Assembly: GCA_002633025.1 (NCBI GenBank)
Contig: NMRB01000608.1
Location: forward strand, 62,001-126,000
Direction: 5' to 3'
Length of the DNA stretch: 64,000 bases
DNA from: Notospermus geniculatus
Lineage: Eukaryota > Nemertea > Pilidiophora > Heteronemertea > Lineidae
Both the position numbers and the translations under genes were made by a program. The notes below the pieces were generated by a model. It was not told where the DNA came from and did no database searches. It saw nothing but the letters and a program-made list of their open reading frames with translations. This document shows positions 54,242-64,000 of this stretch, in pieces; the first letter of the stretch is position 1, and each line of letters begins with the position of its first letter.

Positions 54242-55148
54242 TGTTTTTATGGTTTCCGATCGCAAGATCGGAAACCATATTGTGTTTGGTCATGGTGTCT
54301 GTCTGTCTGTCTGTCTGTGTGTCTGTCTGTCTGTTCAGTCTGTCACACCTGTAACTTTGTTCCTGCAAGAGCTACAGACCTGATGTGACCTACCCCCAAG
54401 TAACATGACCTGAGCTATAAGATGGAATGAAAATTTCCGGTCTCCGATACCTGGTTCATGGTGAAATTGATATATCAAAAGTTGAGATTTTGTCTGTCAC
54501 ACTTTTGTTTCTTGAATAACTTGTCTCCGAGGCCAGCTAGAGCACTAGTAACAAGTTCCTTCCCTATGTTTATGACCCTTGGCAAGATACTGGCATCAAC
54601 GAACTTATTGTCCAGTGTCAGTATCATGATATTGATATATCAAATTTGATATTTTGACATATCGGGAAATCTGCCGCAGTAAGCAACTTGAAACTGGTAT
54701 CACAACATCATAGCTCATCCACGGATGTTATTGCAACTGAAATTTTCTGTTTGCACCTGCTCGGTCGCATGATATTTGCTGATATCATCGAGATTTGATA
54801 TTCAAATTTGATAACATGACATAAGTCAGAATCTCGTGATGGTAGAAGCCTAAAACCTTCACCTATACCTAGGTTATCAAGGATGAGCGTTCAGATTACG
54901 CAATGACCTTGAAGGTCAGAGGTGAGGGTCAAGGTCAAACAGTTCTAAAGCGCAAATCTCCTCGGAATTTCACGAGAAAACGAATTAGAAGCCTGAATTA
55001 ACCATCCCCGACAGGCTTATATCAGGGATCGTGTTCCAGTTACGCAATACTTCTCCAGGTCAGAGGTCAAGGTCACAGTTAACTAGCTCTGAGTAGTAAA
55101 CTTCTCATCGGAAACCATTGACATCGCTCCGATGTCCTGCTCTTGTTT
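54242..55148 (+). repeat. Dispersed repeat R2 (GGTTTCCGATC head), copy 1
   Basis: The palindrome GGTTTCCGATC...GATCGGAAACC opens the unit, followed by (TGTC)n at 54297-54332. Inside are ATTGATATATCAAA words and AGGTCA half-sites (54912-54937, 55059-55079). The end is CATCGGAAACCATTGACATC. TCTTGTTTT-like sequence flanks both sides and may be the target duplication. Confidence 0.8.
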
Positions 55149-55670
55149 TATTAGTTTTTCTGTGGTTGAAATGTCTTGAGTGAAAATGAGATCCTTTGTG
55201 GATTTATGTCGCGTTTTCGAATTGTCTGTATCGGCTGTGCTTCATGTCTGAATAGCATTCCATAATGTTACTATTGTCAGCACAGGACGCTGTGACGTGA
55301 AGACAGACGACCCGGATGTCGGACTCTGGCATCAGACTTCACACAAATCGCACTGCGGTCGGCGTGATCGTAACGCAGCGTCCACGTTGCCAGACATGAG
55401 TGTCGGACAAACATCGGTGATGATGTCATTATCGCGGAATACTACTACTGCGTTTTCAACACACATACATAGCGACTATGATTCAGAGCCACATTCTAGC
55501 TTGAGAGACTCATTCTAAACTAACCTAGACCTCCAGGATCGGAAGTCGTTTTTCTACTGATGGATGGGCCATGTCAGCAATAACTTGAAAACCGTGGGCA
55601 AACCCTCTTACAATACCCAAGTTCTCTTTCCCAGAACCTGTAATTTAATCATTTTACAGTTGGTTTTATT
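55149..55670. other. Intergenic between R2 copies
   Basis: No gene or repeat recognised; the 73-codon frame at 55297 has no motif. Confidence 0.4.
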
Positions 55671-55717
55671 ATGGTTTCCGATCTCAAGATCGGAAACCAT
55701 ATTGTGTTTGGTCATGG

Positions 55718-55760
<43 letters not shown>

Positions 55761-56835
55761 ATGTATGTATGTGTGTGTGTGTATCTGTCTGTTCAGTCTG
55801 TCACACCTGTAACTTTGTTCCTGCAAGAGCTACAGACCTGGAAATGTGACCTACCCCCAGGTTTCATGACCTGAGCTGCAAGATAGAACGAAAATTTCCA
55901 GTCTCCGATACCTGGTTCATGGTGAAATTGATATATCAAAAGTTGAGATTTTGTGTGTCTCCGACGCCAGGTAGAGCACTAGTAACAAGTTCCTCCCCTA
56001 TGTTTATGGCCCTTGGCAAGATACTGGCATCAACAAATTTATTCTCCAGTGTCAGCATCATAATGATATTGATATATCAAATTTGATATTTTGACATATC
56101 GGGAGATCTGCCACAGTAAGCGACTTGAAACTGGTATCACAACATCATTGCTCATCCACGGATGTTATTGCAACTGAAATTTTCAGTTTGCACCTGCTCG
56201 GTCGCATGATATTTGCTGATATCGTCGTGAGATTTGATATTCAAATTTGATAACATGACATAAGTCAGAATCTGGTGATGGTAGAAACCTAAAACCTTCA
56301 CCTACACCTAGGTTATCAAGGATGAGCTTTCAGATTACGCAATGACCTTGAAGATCAGAGGTCAAGGTCAAGGTCAAACAGTTCTAAAGTGCAAATCTGC
56401 TCAGAATTTCAGGAGAAAACTAATTAGAAGCCTGAATTATCCATCTCCTATAAGTTACGCAATACTTCTCAAGGTCAGAGGTCAAGGTCACAGCCAACTG
56501 TCAGAGATAACATGATATAACTCAGAACCTGGTTATGGTGGAAGCCTAAAACCTTCACCTACACCATGGTTATCAAGGATGACCTTTCGAATTACGCGAT
56601 GACCTTTACGGTCAGAGGTCAAGGTCACAGTCAAACAGTTCTAAAATGCAAAGCTAATCAGAATTTCAGGGGAAAACTAATTAGAAGCCAGCATTAACCA
56701 TACCCTGTAGGTTCAATCAGATCCCTGTTCCAGTTACGCAATACTTCTCAAGGTCACAGGTGAAGGTCACAGTTACTTAGCTCTAGAGTAGTAAACTTCT
56801 CATCGGAAACAATTGACATCGCTCCGATGTCCTTT
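55671..56835 (+). repeat. Dispersed repeat R2, copy 2, with internal duplication
   Basis: It aligns with 54242-55148 throughout. A longer (CTGT)n run lies at 55719-55770. The segment with AAACCTTCACCTACACC and the AGGTCA cluster is duplicated (about 56240-56480 and 56500-56760). Confidence 0.8.
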
Positions 56836-56909
56836 TCTTGTTCATTCCCGATTCCACTCACGAACTGATCCGAAATCTACATGTATCGGACCTCATTTCA
56901 AAACATACC

Positions 56910-57190
56910 AGCAATTCTGTCCAGATTCTAATCGAAAACCCACCTGGATTCCTGTCCAGATTCCAGTCAGAAACCCACCTGGATTCCTGTCCAGATTCCA
57001 ATCAGAAACCCACCTGGATTACGGTCCAGATTCCAATCAGAAACCCACCTGGATTACGGTCCAGATTCTAATCAGAAACTAACCTGGATTCCTGTCCAGA
57101 TCCCAATGAGAAACCCACCTGGATTCTTGTTCAGATTCCATTCGGAATCTGGCCTGGATTCTTACCAAGATTCCATTCAGAAACTGAACA
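56910..57190 (+). repeat. 36-bp minisatellite, about 7.5 units
   Basis: Units read GAAACCCACCTGGATTCC then TGTCCAGATTCCAATCA. As the period is a multiple of three, two frames stay open and give a repeating PPGF/SRF peptide of no evident function. Units at the right edge are more divergent. Confidence 0.9.
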
Positions 57191-58052
57191 AGATCACTGT
57201 GACCTACCAAAAGAGGGTAATCTATATTACCCTCGTAAAATGGCGGCTCTCCAGTCTATTGATTCGGTGAGTTTATCTGCTCTTATTCCTTCCCTATTCA
57301 ATTTTAGCAGTCCCCCTATGGATGTGCTTATAGATAAAACTGTCAGGAACACGCCAGTATATGTGACGAACCCCTGTAAGTGCATCCTGAGAATCTCAGG
57401 TCATTTACGGTCGTACCCTCCCTCAATGCCCTGAGGACATCCACCCCGTTTCGGTGGGGAAGACGGACAGTCCCTCATGTGTACTCGCCAATTGGTAATT
57501 CACGAACAAACCATGCAAAGCAGTGGGGAAATGCCACTTGATGTAATGGACAAATATCGCGCCTAGTGCTACACGGCGTCTGCACATACATCTGGTATTA
57601 CGAGTTACCGGATACCAGGTTCCTAGCATTGTATCTCATTCCATAATTTATGCACGCTGCCCAATGACAGCTGCCCCAAACACATGAACTGGATCATACC
57701 TTCATGTTCTGATCCCATCAGTACGTCCTCGTTGACAAGATAATCCGTGAGAATCATGTTGACGCGAAGTTAATTCAGGAACAATCAGAAACTCAGCGAG
57801 TTTGTCAGCGAATCGAGAAATTTTCACAGCTACCATATTTGGGATATGACCAAGACGGGATAGAAGCTTCACTGTGATTGGCTGGATTCGGCGGAGTCGA
57901 GTGCTCCGCTGGTTCCCCACTAAAATGGCATGGATGTCGCCAGGGTCTGAACCAAGCGCGAGTTGGGGGGCTGGTTGTGAAGACCCTGGGTGCGAGGATG
58001 CTGTAAGTGCTACTATTCGAGTAATATGGCCATGAAAATGCCGACTTTGACG
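57191..58052. other. Intergenic upstream of the BEL element
   Basis: A short palindrome GAGGGTAAT...ATTACCCTC lies at 57213-57234 and GAGGGTAATATATG recurs at 58039. No gene is supported. Confidence 0.4.
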
Positions 58053-58322
58053 AGGGTAATATATGTTGAAGAATGTGTGCCATATTTTTGGAACACTCTT
58101 TAGACCCCTATTGTAGCCTAATAGTATTCTAGGCCTGGCATTTAGGGCTTAGTTGGTGCTGCCACCACAATGGTATTTTTAGAACTATGACCCTTTTGTA
58201 AAAGAGGGTCACAAGACTTATTCACAATAAAGTATGCTAGTCAGCAGTTTTTACACCAACATGGAGGACTTGTTTTTATTTCTGCTCTGAGTTTTTACTT
58301 TCTTTGGGGAATTGAAACTCCA
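58053..58322 (+). mobile_element. Probable 5' LTR of the BEL element
   Basis: The right edge (CTCCA at 58322) is fixed by the primer-binding site that begins 4 bp later. The left edge is placed at TGTTGAAGAATG (58053) as the likeliest TG start; this is not proven because the 3' LTR is outside the window. AATAAA at 58225-58230 would serve as polyadenylation signal. Confidence 0.4.
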
Positions 58323-58326
58323 AAAT

Positions 58327-58344
58327 TGGTGCCGAAACCCGGGA
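58327..58344 (+). promoter_or_regulatory. Primer-binding site complementary to tRNA-Phe
   Basis: TGGTGCCGAAACCCGGGA is the reverse complement of the 3' end of eukaryotic tRNA-Phe, including CCA. It sits about 105 bp upstream of the gag start, as expected for priming minus-strand DNA. Confidence 0.8.
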
Positions 58345-58449
58345 AATGAGACTATTGGATTTATGAACTCTATCTCTAGTGTTTTGAAGGAATTTAGAGA
58401 GACAATTTCAACAAGTAAGTGACTTTAGTGACTTTATCACAATCACAAC

Positions 58450-61400
58450 ATGGCTGACGAGTTGAAAAAGTTAATGAAGTCAAGAAGTGCCTCCAAGGGT
58501 TGGTGTACCAGAGCAGCCAATTCTATCAAGGAAACCATGGGAACGTCTCCTATAGATATCTGTCAGTTAAAGGATGACATCAAAGAGTTTGAACATTTTC
58601 TTGATAAAGTTGACAATATTCAGTCTGCTCTGGAAGCAGAGATAGAAGAAGCTGATCTAGATAAAGATATTGAAGCTCATGGAAACTGGCGGGATAATAT
58701 TAGGAAAGGTTATCGTGTTGCTTTGAAGTTCCTTGCTGACCATGGCACACCTACGACGGGTGGTGTTTCCGGTGCAACGAGCACATCCACGTCAGTGAAA
58801 CAGGCAAAATTGCCTAAGTTAGAACTTCCTCATTTTAGTGGTGATTTCTCTGAGTGGCATTCGTTTTATGAAAAGTTTGAAGCAGTTGTTGACAAGAATA
58901 CAGAGCTACCAGTGATTAGCAAGTTTTCGTATTTGACCTCGTTACTGGATGGTGATGCAAAAGATGCAATTGCTGGTCTCACAGCTACGGCAGACAACTA
59001 CACTACGGCATTGAATATCCTGAAGGAACGATTCGGGAACAAGGACAGGGTGATATTTTCCCATATTCAGGCATTGCTGAACATCAGAATGCCCACAGAA
59101 CACAAGTCATCTGTAAAAAATTTGTGGGCTCTTCAGGACAAGATAGTGCTACATGTCAGAAATCTTGAGACATTGGAAGTTTCAGGGGAAAAGTATGGAC
59201 TTTTTCTCACTCCCCTCATCTTATCACGACTTCCCAATGACATTCGCATGGAATGGGCAAGAGAAGGAGCGGGCAAGGAGAGTGATTTGAAAGGACTGTT
59301 GGATTTCTTAAAGACTGAAATACAGCGTCGTGAAAGATCGGACGTCTTCAGGGACATGAATGTGTCTCAAAAACCTCCCAGTAATGTCAGTGCTAAACAA
59401 CCTGAACCAAAGCGTGTGTCATCTGCATCAGCTCTATGTTCTCAGACGGGTGGTGGTAGAAATAGTACTGAGACAATGTGTGTTTTTTGCTCTAAGCATC
59501 ACCCCTCTGAGAAGTGTTGGAACATCACCAGAGCACCAATGAATGAGCGTCACAATTTGATTCTTGACGCGCGTGCATGTTTTCGTTGCCTTCAGAAAGG
59601 TCATTTAGCAGTGGGCTGTATTGCTAGGTGTAAACGTTGTAATGGCAAACACCACGAGTTACTTTGTGATCCAAGTAAGCAGAAACAACATCAGAAGTCT
59701 GAGGATGGTGCACGGGTTGTCAGTAGATCAGATGATAGTGGTACGAAAGTATCCCACTGTGGAATCTCTTGTTCTGCTGACACGGTTCGCACTGTTCTAC
59801 AGACTGCTAAAGTACTTGTTCGTGGTGAAAAGGGTGTAATTGAGACAACAGTCATGTTTGACACTGGCTCTGATACTTCTTATGTTACATCACACCTCAT
59901 ACGCAGACTGAAACCCAAGTGGGTGTCAAACAGAAACATGTCGTATGCAGCCTTTGGTTCTGGTACCCCTACGTCCAGTTCAGTTCACAACGTATACGAA
60001 CTGGAACTTCAGAACAAAGATGGTGGTATTAGCCAGAATCTCAGTGCTGTAGAGGTAAAGGTTATATGCCCTCCCATGTTCAGGCCAAGTGTACCAAAAG
60101 AACTGTTGATGTCTCTTGATCATCTTTCCCTTGCAGATGAGTATGAAACTGACAGAGAAACCAGAGTTGATGTTTTGATAGGTCTTGATGCTTACTGGAG
60201 ATTCATGAAGGGAGGTCATCTTCAGCTTCCACAGGGTCTTGTAGCACAGGACACAATGTTTGGTTGGATCTTGTCTGGTTGTTATGCAGGGAACTCTGAC
60301 GGTGAGACTAATGTACCATCATCATGCTCTGTTTCCATGGTCTCAATCAGCCAACAGGTACTCACACTCACAGACATGTCTGATGCAACTCTGTCAAAGT
60401 TTTGGGACTTGGATGCTATTGGTGTAAGTGCAGAATTGCCACAAGATGTTGACAGTGAAGTGTTGAGAAAGTTTAATGAAACCATCGAGTTCATCGATGG
60501 CAGGTACGAAGTTCATCTCCCTTGGAAAAAAAATGCAGATCAGTTGGGACTGATGAACAATAGGAAATTGGCTGAAATGCGTTTGAAAAGTTTGAATACG
60601 AGGTTTTCAAAAGACCCACAACTCATGACAAGGTACAATGCTGTATTTTCAGAATTAGAAACTCAAGGCATTATTCAAGAGGTCCCAGCAGATGAGATCG
60701 CCACCCTGACTCGCCCGGTCTTTTATCTACCACACTTCCCAGTGGTGAAGGAGGCCCGTTTGACGAGTAAAGTTAGGCCGGTTTTCGATGCCTCGGCAAA
60801 GGGTCCGAATGGTGTTTCTCTAAACGATTGTTTAGAAGTTGGCCCTTGTTTGTTACCGGGATTGGTGGATATCTTGATCAGATTCAGAAGATGGCGTTTT
60901 GGACTGACGGCAGACATAACAAAAGCATTCTTGCAAATTAGAGTCCGTGCAGAAGATCAAGATGTCCATCGGTTCCTATGGTACAAAGATGGTCAACTTA
61001 GGGTGATGAAATTCCTTAGAGTCCCATTCGGTAACACCAGCAGCCCTTTCTTGCTAAATGCTACCATTCGCCATCATCTTTACAGGTACCCAGGTTCCCG
61101 AACAATTGAGGAACTTCAAGAGAATTTGTACGTAGATGATTGGATTACAGGCTCTGACTATGAAAATGAAACTTGTGAGATGTTCCAAGAAGGTCATGAG
61201 GTGATGGCAGAGGGCGGCTTTCCACTGTCAAAGGGCAATTCAAACAGTGACGTTGCATCAGACATGCTCTTCAAAGACTTTGGTTCAAAGCACTCTGAGG
61301 TTGAAGTAGTCAAGGTTCTTGGATTGAGGTGGGTGAAAACTGATGATTGTTTCACATTTGAAGGTGTCGAGATTCCGTCTTCATTAGTCACCACCAAGCG

Positions 61401-62694
61401 GGTTGTACTTAGTTTTTTAGCTAGACTCTATGACCCCCTGGGCTTCTTGACTCCCTTCACCATGGTTCTGAAAATCCTGATTCAACAGATTTGGTCTCTG
61501 GATCTTGATTGGGATGTGAGCGTTCCTGCAGACCTCAACGCTAGGTTTGTAAAATGGGTTCACGGTTTGTCTCAGGTGCAAAGTTGGAAAATACCTAGGT
61601 GTTATAGTACGTTTCCATGGTCCTCGGTGCTAGAATCGGGAGTTGAACTTCACGCCTTTGGAGATGCCTCGGACCTCGGATATGGTGCTGTAGTTTATCT
61701 GCGCATTTCGCATGAGAATGGTTCCTTTGATGTTTCACTTGTTGCATCACGAGCTCGGGTAGCCCCATTGAAGAAAATCTCTCTTCCAAGACTTGAACTG
61801 CTTGGTGCCTTGCTGTGTGCACGTTTGCTTGACTTTGTGAGGAAAGCTTTGAAACTCCCTCAGATTCCATACTGGTGTTGGACTGATTCCATGATTGTTC
61901 TTGGTTGGGTCAAAGGCGAGCCCACCAAGTGGAAGACATTTGTGTCGAACAGGGTGTTAGAAATTCGAAAGCTGACCAATCCAACCAAATGGTTTCACTG
62001 CCCTGGAAGTGAAAACAGTGCAGACCTTCTCACTAGAGGAGTTTTTGCAGAGGAGTTGATCGCGTCTTCTCATTGGTTGGGAGGTCCAAGTTGGTTATCT
62101 AGGCCGCTGAGTCTGTCCCAAGATGATGTCTCCTTTGAAGATGTACAGAGGCTTCTCCAGTCTGAAGCAAAGTCTGTAATGGCAGTAGCTGTGGTATGGA
62201 TGCCATTTGAATGCACGGAAACTGTTCTGAATGTGGAGAGATGGGGAACTCTTGATCGAGCGATTCGTATCACAATCACGCAATCTCCAGGACAAGGGTT
62301 CACGTCACCTCTCAAAGGAACTCTCGTTAGACGAAATTTCAATGGCCAGGATCACTCTGATTCGTCATGTCAGTGTTTGGCCTTTGGAGCTGAGATTGAA
62401 TCCTTGAAACGGGAGCGCTCAGTAGCTAACTCTTCATCTTTGTCAAAATTGAGTCCTTTCATTGGAAATGATGGATTAATTCGCATCGGTGGTCGTTTGG
62501 ATCATTCTGAGCTTTCATACACTGAAAAGCATCCACTGATCATACCTAAGGGATACTTCGCCTTGTTCCTGGTCAGAGCAGAACACTTGAAACTCAAACA
62601 TGCTGGAGTGGAATTGATGATCACCTCCCTTCGAGACAACTACTGGATAATTGGCCTCAGGCGCATTGCAAAGTCAGATAATGTACTCAGATAA
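58450..62694 (+). CDS. BEL/Pao retrotransposon Gag-Pol polyprotein, cut short by a stop within integrase
   Basis: 1414 codons from ATG 58450. In order: an N-terminal gag region with LPKLELPHFSGDFSEWHSFY at about residue 121 (DUF1759-like); CX2C-type zinc knuckles, CVFC near 343 and CFRCLQKGHLAVGC near 378; a retropepsin-like protease with FDTGSD at about 470-475; reverse transcriptase with LTADITKAFLQI (motif A) and YVDD at 894-897; the Pao-type A17 segment and an RNase H-like region with FGDASDLGYG near 1070; and the start of the integrase zinc domain (HLKLKH near 1380). All catalytic motifs seen are intact. The frame ends early because a 98-bp insertion at about 62676-62773 shifts it. Gag and Pol are in one frame, as is usual for BEL. 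The element looks young. Confidence 0.95.
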   Translation: MADELKKLMKSRSASKGWCTRAANSIKETMGTSPIDICQLKDDIKEFEHFLDKVDNIQSALEAEIEEADLDKDIEAHGNWRDNIRKGYRVALKFLADHGTPTTGGVSGATSTSTSVKQAKLPKLELPHFSGDFSEWHSFYEKFEAVVDKNTELPVISKFSYLTSLLDGDAKDAIAGLTATADNYTTALNILKERFGNKDRVIFSHIQALLNIRMPTEHKSSVKNLWALQDKIVLHVRNLETLEVSGEKYGLFLTPLILSRLPNDIRMEWAREGAGKESDLKGLLDFLKTEIQRRERSDVFRDMNVSQKPPSNVSAKQPEPKRVSSASALCSQTGGGRNSTETMCVFCSKHHPSEKCWNITRAPMNERHNLILDARACFRCLQKGHLAVGCIARCKRCNGKHHELLCDPSKQKQHQKSEDGARVVSRSDDSGTKVSHCGISCSADTVRTVLQTAKVLVRGEKGVIETTVMFDTGSDTSYVTSHLIRRLKPKWVSNRNMSYAAFGSGTPTSSSVHNVYELELQNKDGGISQNLSAVEVKVICPPMFRPSVPKELLMSLDHLSLADEYETDRETRVDVLIGLDAYWRFMKGGHLQLPQGLVAQDTMFGWILSGCYAGNSDGETNVPSSCSVSMVSISQQVLTLTDMSDATLSKFWDLDAIGVSAELPQDVDSEVLRKFNETIEFIDGRYEVHLPWKKNADQLGLMNNRKLAEMRLKSLNTRFSKDPQLMTRYNAVFSELETQGIIQEVPADEIATLTRPVFYLPHFPVVKEARLTSKVRPVFDASAKGPNGVSLNDCLEVGPCLLPGLVDILIRFRRWRFGLTADITKAFLQIRVRAEDQDVHRFLWYKDGQLRVMKFLRVPFGNTSSPFLLNATIRHHLYRYPGSRTIEELQENLYVDDWITGSDYENETCEMFQEGHEVMAEGGFPLSKGNSNSDVASDMLFKDFGSKHSEVEVVKVLGLRWVKTDDCFTFEGVEIPSSLVTTKRVVLSFLARLYDPLGFLTPFTMVLKILIQQIWSLDLDWDVSVPADLNARFVKWVHGLSQVQSWKIPRCYSTFPWSSVLESGVELHAFGDASDLGYGAVVYLRISHENGSFDVSLVASRARVAPLKKISLPRLELLGALLCARLLDFVRKALKLPQIPYWCWTDSMIVLGWVKGEPTKWKTFVSNRVLEIRKLTNPTKWFHCPGSENSADLLTRGVFAEELIASSHWLGGPSWLSRPLSLSQDDVSFEDVQRLLQSEAKSVMAVAVVWMPFECTETVLNVERWGTLDRAIRITITQSPGQGFTSPLKGTLVRRNFNGQDHSDSSCQCLAFGAEIESLKRERSVANSSSLSKLSPFIGNDGLIRIGGRLDHSELSYTEKHPLIIPKGYFALFLVRAEHLKLKHAGVELMITSLRDNYWIIGLRRIAKSDNVLR

Positions 62695-62773
62695 TGCAAA
62701 AACATTTCACAGCACTGAGAAGGTTATGGTCAAAAAACTACTGGATAATTGGCCTCAGGCGCATTGCAAAGTC
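62641..62773 (+). repeat. Templated insertion with 35-bp direct repeat in BEL integrase
   Basis: TACTGGATAATTGGCCTCAG and the next 15 bases occur at 62641-62675 and again at 62739-62773. The 63 bp between them contain a copy of 63067-63120 (about 50 bp, few mismatches). Net gain is 98 bp, not a multiple of three. Confidence 0.95.
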
Positions 62774-63881
62774 TGTGAAAAGGGAATGCGTTCTTTGCCA
62801 AAGAGTTGATGCGCAAGCATGTAGTCAGATTGCCGCTCCTTTGCCAGGACTTAGAATTCCTGAAGCTCCTGTCTTCACAGTAACGGGATTAGACTTCGCA
62901 GGTCCTCTCTTTTGTTTGGATTTCCCTCAGCGAAAGTTCTATATCTTGCTGCTTACCTGCGCTGTTGTTAGGGCTGTCCACTTGGAGCTCACGGAGTCAT
63001 TGTCAGTACTAGACTGTGTGTTAGCATTGAGACGCTTCATTGCTAGGCGTGGCCTTCCATCAGTTTTGTACTCAGATAATGCAAAAACATTTCAGAGCAC
63101 TGAGAAGGCTATGGTCAAACTCTACGATGTAGACAGTCCAAGGTGGAAGTACATTGTCCCACGCCCTCCCTGGTGGGGAGGATGGTGGGAACGGCTTGTG
63201 CGGTCCCTGAAAGGTGCGTTAAAGAAATCATTAGGAAATCGCTGCCTCAACAAAAAGGAGCTAGAAACCAGCCTATGTGAGATCGAGGCCTGCATCAACA
63301 GCAGGCCCCTCACATTTGTTGGCGATGAAGCTGACTGTCATAAGCCATTAACCCCCTCTCACTTTCTCTTAGGAAGAAATCCCAGGTTCCAAACTGTTGT
63401 GACAGAAACTGAAGTCCCAATCTCACAGGAGTCTCTCTCTGAAGCTGAATTGATCTATCAAAGAAGACTTGATTTGTTTTGGTCGCTCTGGACCAAAGAT
63501 TACCTTCGTAATCTTCCACCTACAATCAATACGTTTCAGGCGAAGGGTAACCTAGGAGTTGGTTCCATGGTTTTAATAAGAGAAGACAACATACCACGTA
63601 TGAAGTGGCCCCTTGGTGTCATAACTAAAGTGTTCCCAGGTAAAGATGGGTTAGTGAGGAGCGTTGAGATTAAGACCACAAAAGGTCTTGTCACGCGTTC
63701 CATTCAGAGGTTGCATGATCTCGAAGTGAGTAGCGAGAATCTGGGAAAGACAAGTACTAGTTGTGTTCACCCTGTTGATGCCCCAATCCAGAGCAAAAAT
63801 GCAAAAGGTGATGAGGAGAGACATGTCAAGGTCACGCGAAGTGGTAGGGTGAGCAAACCAAGGGTTAGGCTGGATTTGTAG
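62694..63881 (+). CDS. BEL/Pao integrase and C-terminal region, separated by the insertion
   Basis: 395 codons; the first 13 come from the inserted sequence, so the ATG is accidental and this is really the continuation of the polyprotein. Residues 15-40 hold the rest of the zinc-binding domain (RECVLCQRVDA). The integrase core has Asp67 in TGLDFAGP, Asp128 in LYSDNAKTF and Glu166 in GGWWERLVRSLK, a D,D,E triad. NSRPLTFVGDE and LTPSHFLLGR follow, then the DUF5641-like C-terminal region (DLFWSLWTKDYL, then MKWPLGVITKVFPGKDGLVR). Stop at 63881. A 3' LTR is expected beyond the window. Confidence 0.95.
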   Translation: MQKHFTALRRLWSKNYWIIGLRRIAKSVKRECVLCQRVDAQACSQIAAPLPGLRIPEAPVFTVTGLDFAGPLFCLDFPQRKFYILLLTCAVVRAVHLELTESLSVLDCVLALRRFIARRGLPSVLYSDNAKTFQSTEKAMVKLYDVDSPRWKYIVPRPPWWGGWWERLVRSLKGALKKSLGNRCLNKKELETSLCEIEACINSRPLTFVGDEADCHKPLTPSHFLLGRNPRFQTVVTETEVPISQESLSEAELIYQRRLDLFWSLWTKDYLRNLPPTINTFQAKGNLGVGSMVLIREDNIPRMKWPLGVITKVFPGKDGLVRSVEIKTTKGLVTRSIQRLHDLEVSSENLGKTSTSCVHPVDAPIQSKNAKGDEERHVKVTRSGRVSKPRVRLDL

Positions 63882-64000
63882 TGATGGTAGAGATGTGATA
63901 TGTTGTGATACATTAGAGACATGATTGTCTGGTTGAAATTATTCATGATGGACTGAAGTGAACACAAGAGATGTTGTGATTGATTATGCTTCTTAATGTT
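63882..64000 (+). other. BEL 3' untranslated region, incomplete
   Basis: No polypurine tract is seen. The window ends in AATGTT, which could be the first bases of the 3' LTR or just untranslated sequence. Confidence 0.4.

Noticed and set aside
56813-57082. PPGF-repeat ORFs as a collagen-like gene
   Set aside because: They are two frames of a 36-bp minisatellite and lack the Gly-X-Y pattern.
58450-63881. Host gene made from a domesticated BEL polyprotein
   Set aside because: All retrotransposon domains and a primer-binding site are present in the standard order, so an ordinary element with one recent break is simpler.

Overview
The window is eukaryotic and almost entirely non-genic. It is built from layered transposable elements. 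The mix points to a marine invertebrate, perhaps an echinoderm or another invertebrate deuterostome: a BEL/Pao retrotransposon, L2/CR1-type LINEs, Harbinger transposases, many foldback MITEs, tRNA-headed SINEs and runs of TAGGCCTA words. This is inferred from composition; no host gene fixes the species. A 307-base N gap (40479-40785) and a single N at 401 show a draft assembly.

Layout. 1-2760 is a nest of DNA transposons: a MITE inside a MITE, then a TA-flanked long-TIR element carrying another MITE and a SINE. 3020-4343 is the 3' end of a LINE on the minus strand. 4970-6260 holds four palindromic MITEs. 8970-11347 is a 2.4 kb TTAA-flanked element carrying a dispersed hairpin-headed repeat. 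11522-12551 and 31076-32143 are two inverted copies of one transposon, each with its own 4-bp target duplication. 12769-14075 holds two more inverted-repeat elements. 14421-16338 is a 1.9 kb element made of internal tandem repeats. 17290-18273 is the 3' end of a possible hAT-like gene. 20487-21092 is a LINE reverse transcriptase fragment. 24291-24930 is a minisatellite split by a MITE. 26829-27890 is a Mutator-like element with a perfect 9-bp target duplication. 32690-36077 is a near-complete Harbinger element whose transposase has lost a catalytic Asp. 37022-39946 holds two large palindromes.

The second half continues with a head-to-head duplicated Harbinger transposase 5' end (41350-42155), a broken tyrosine recombinase (43329-43950), an AAACTTAGTTT-type repeat tract hit by three Harbinger MITEs at TTA/TAA sites (44655-45415), an L2-type LINE interrupted by two DNA elements (51335-53689), two copies of a hairpin-headed repeat full of AGGTCA half-sites (54242-56835), a 36-bp minisatellite (56910-57190), and a nearly complete BEL element (about 58053 to beyond the window end).

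Few stretches could be host coding sequence. Candidates, all weak, are a 54-codon open segment with a good splice acceptor downstream (53692-53853), an unassigned 308-codon frame (46913-47836) and a short signal-peptide-like ORF (8520-8681). The most informative content is the insertion record: target-site duplications, one paralogous empty site, and a templated insertion in the BEL pol gene.
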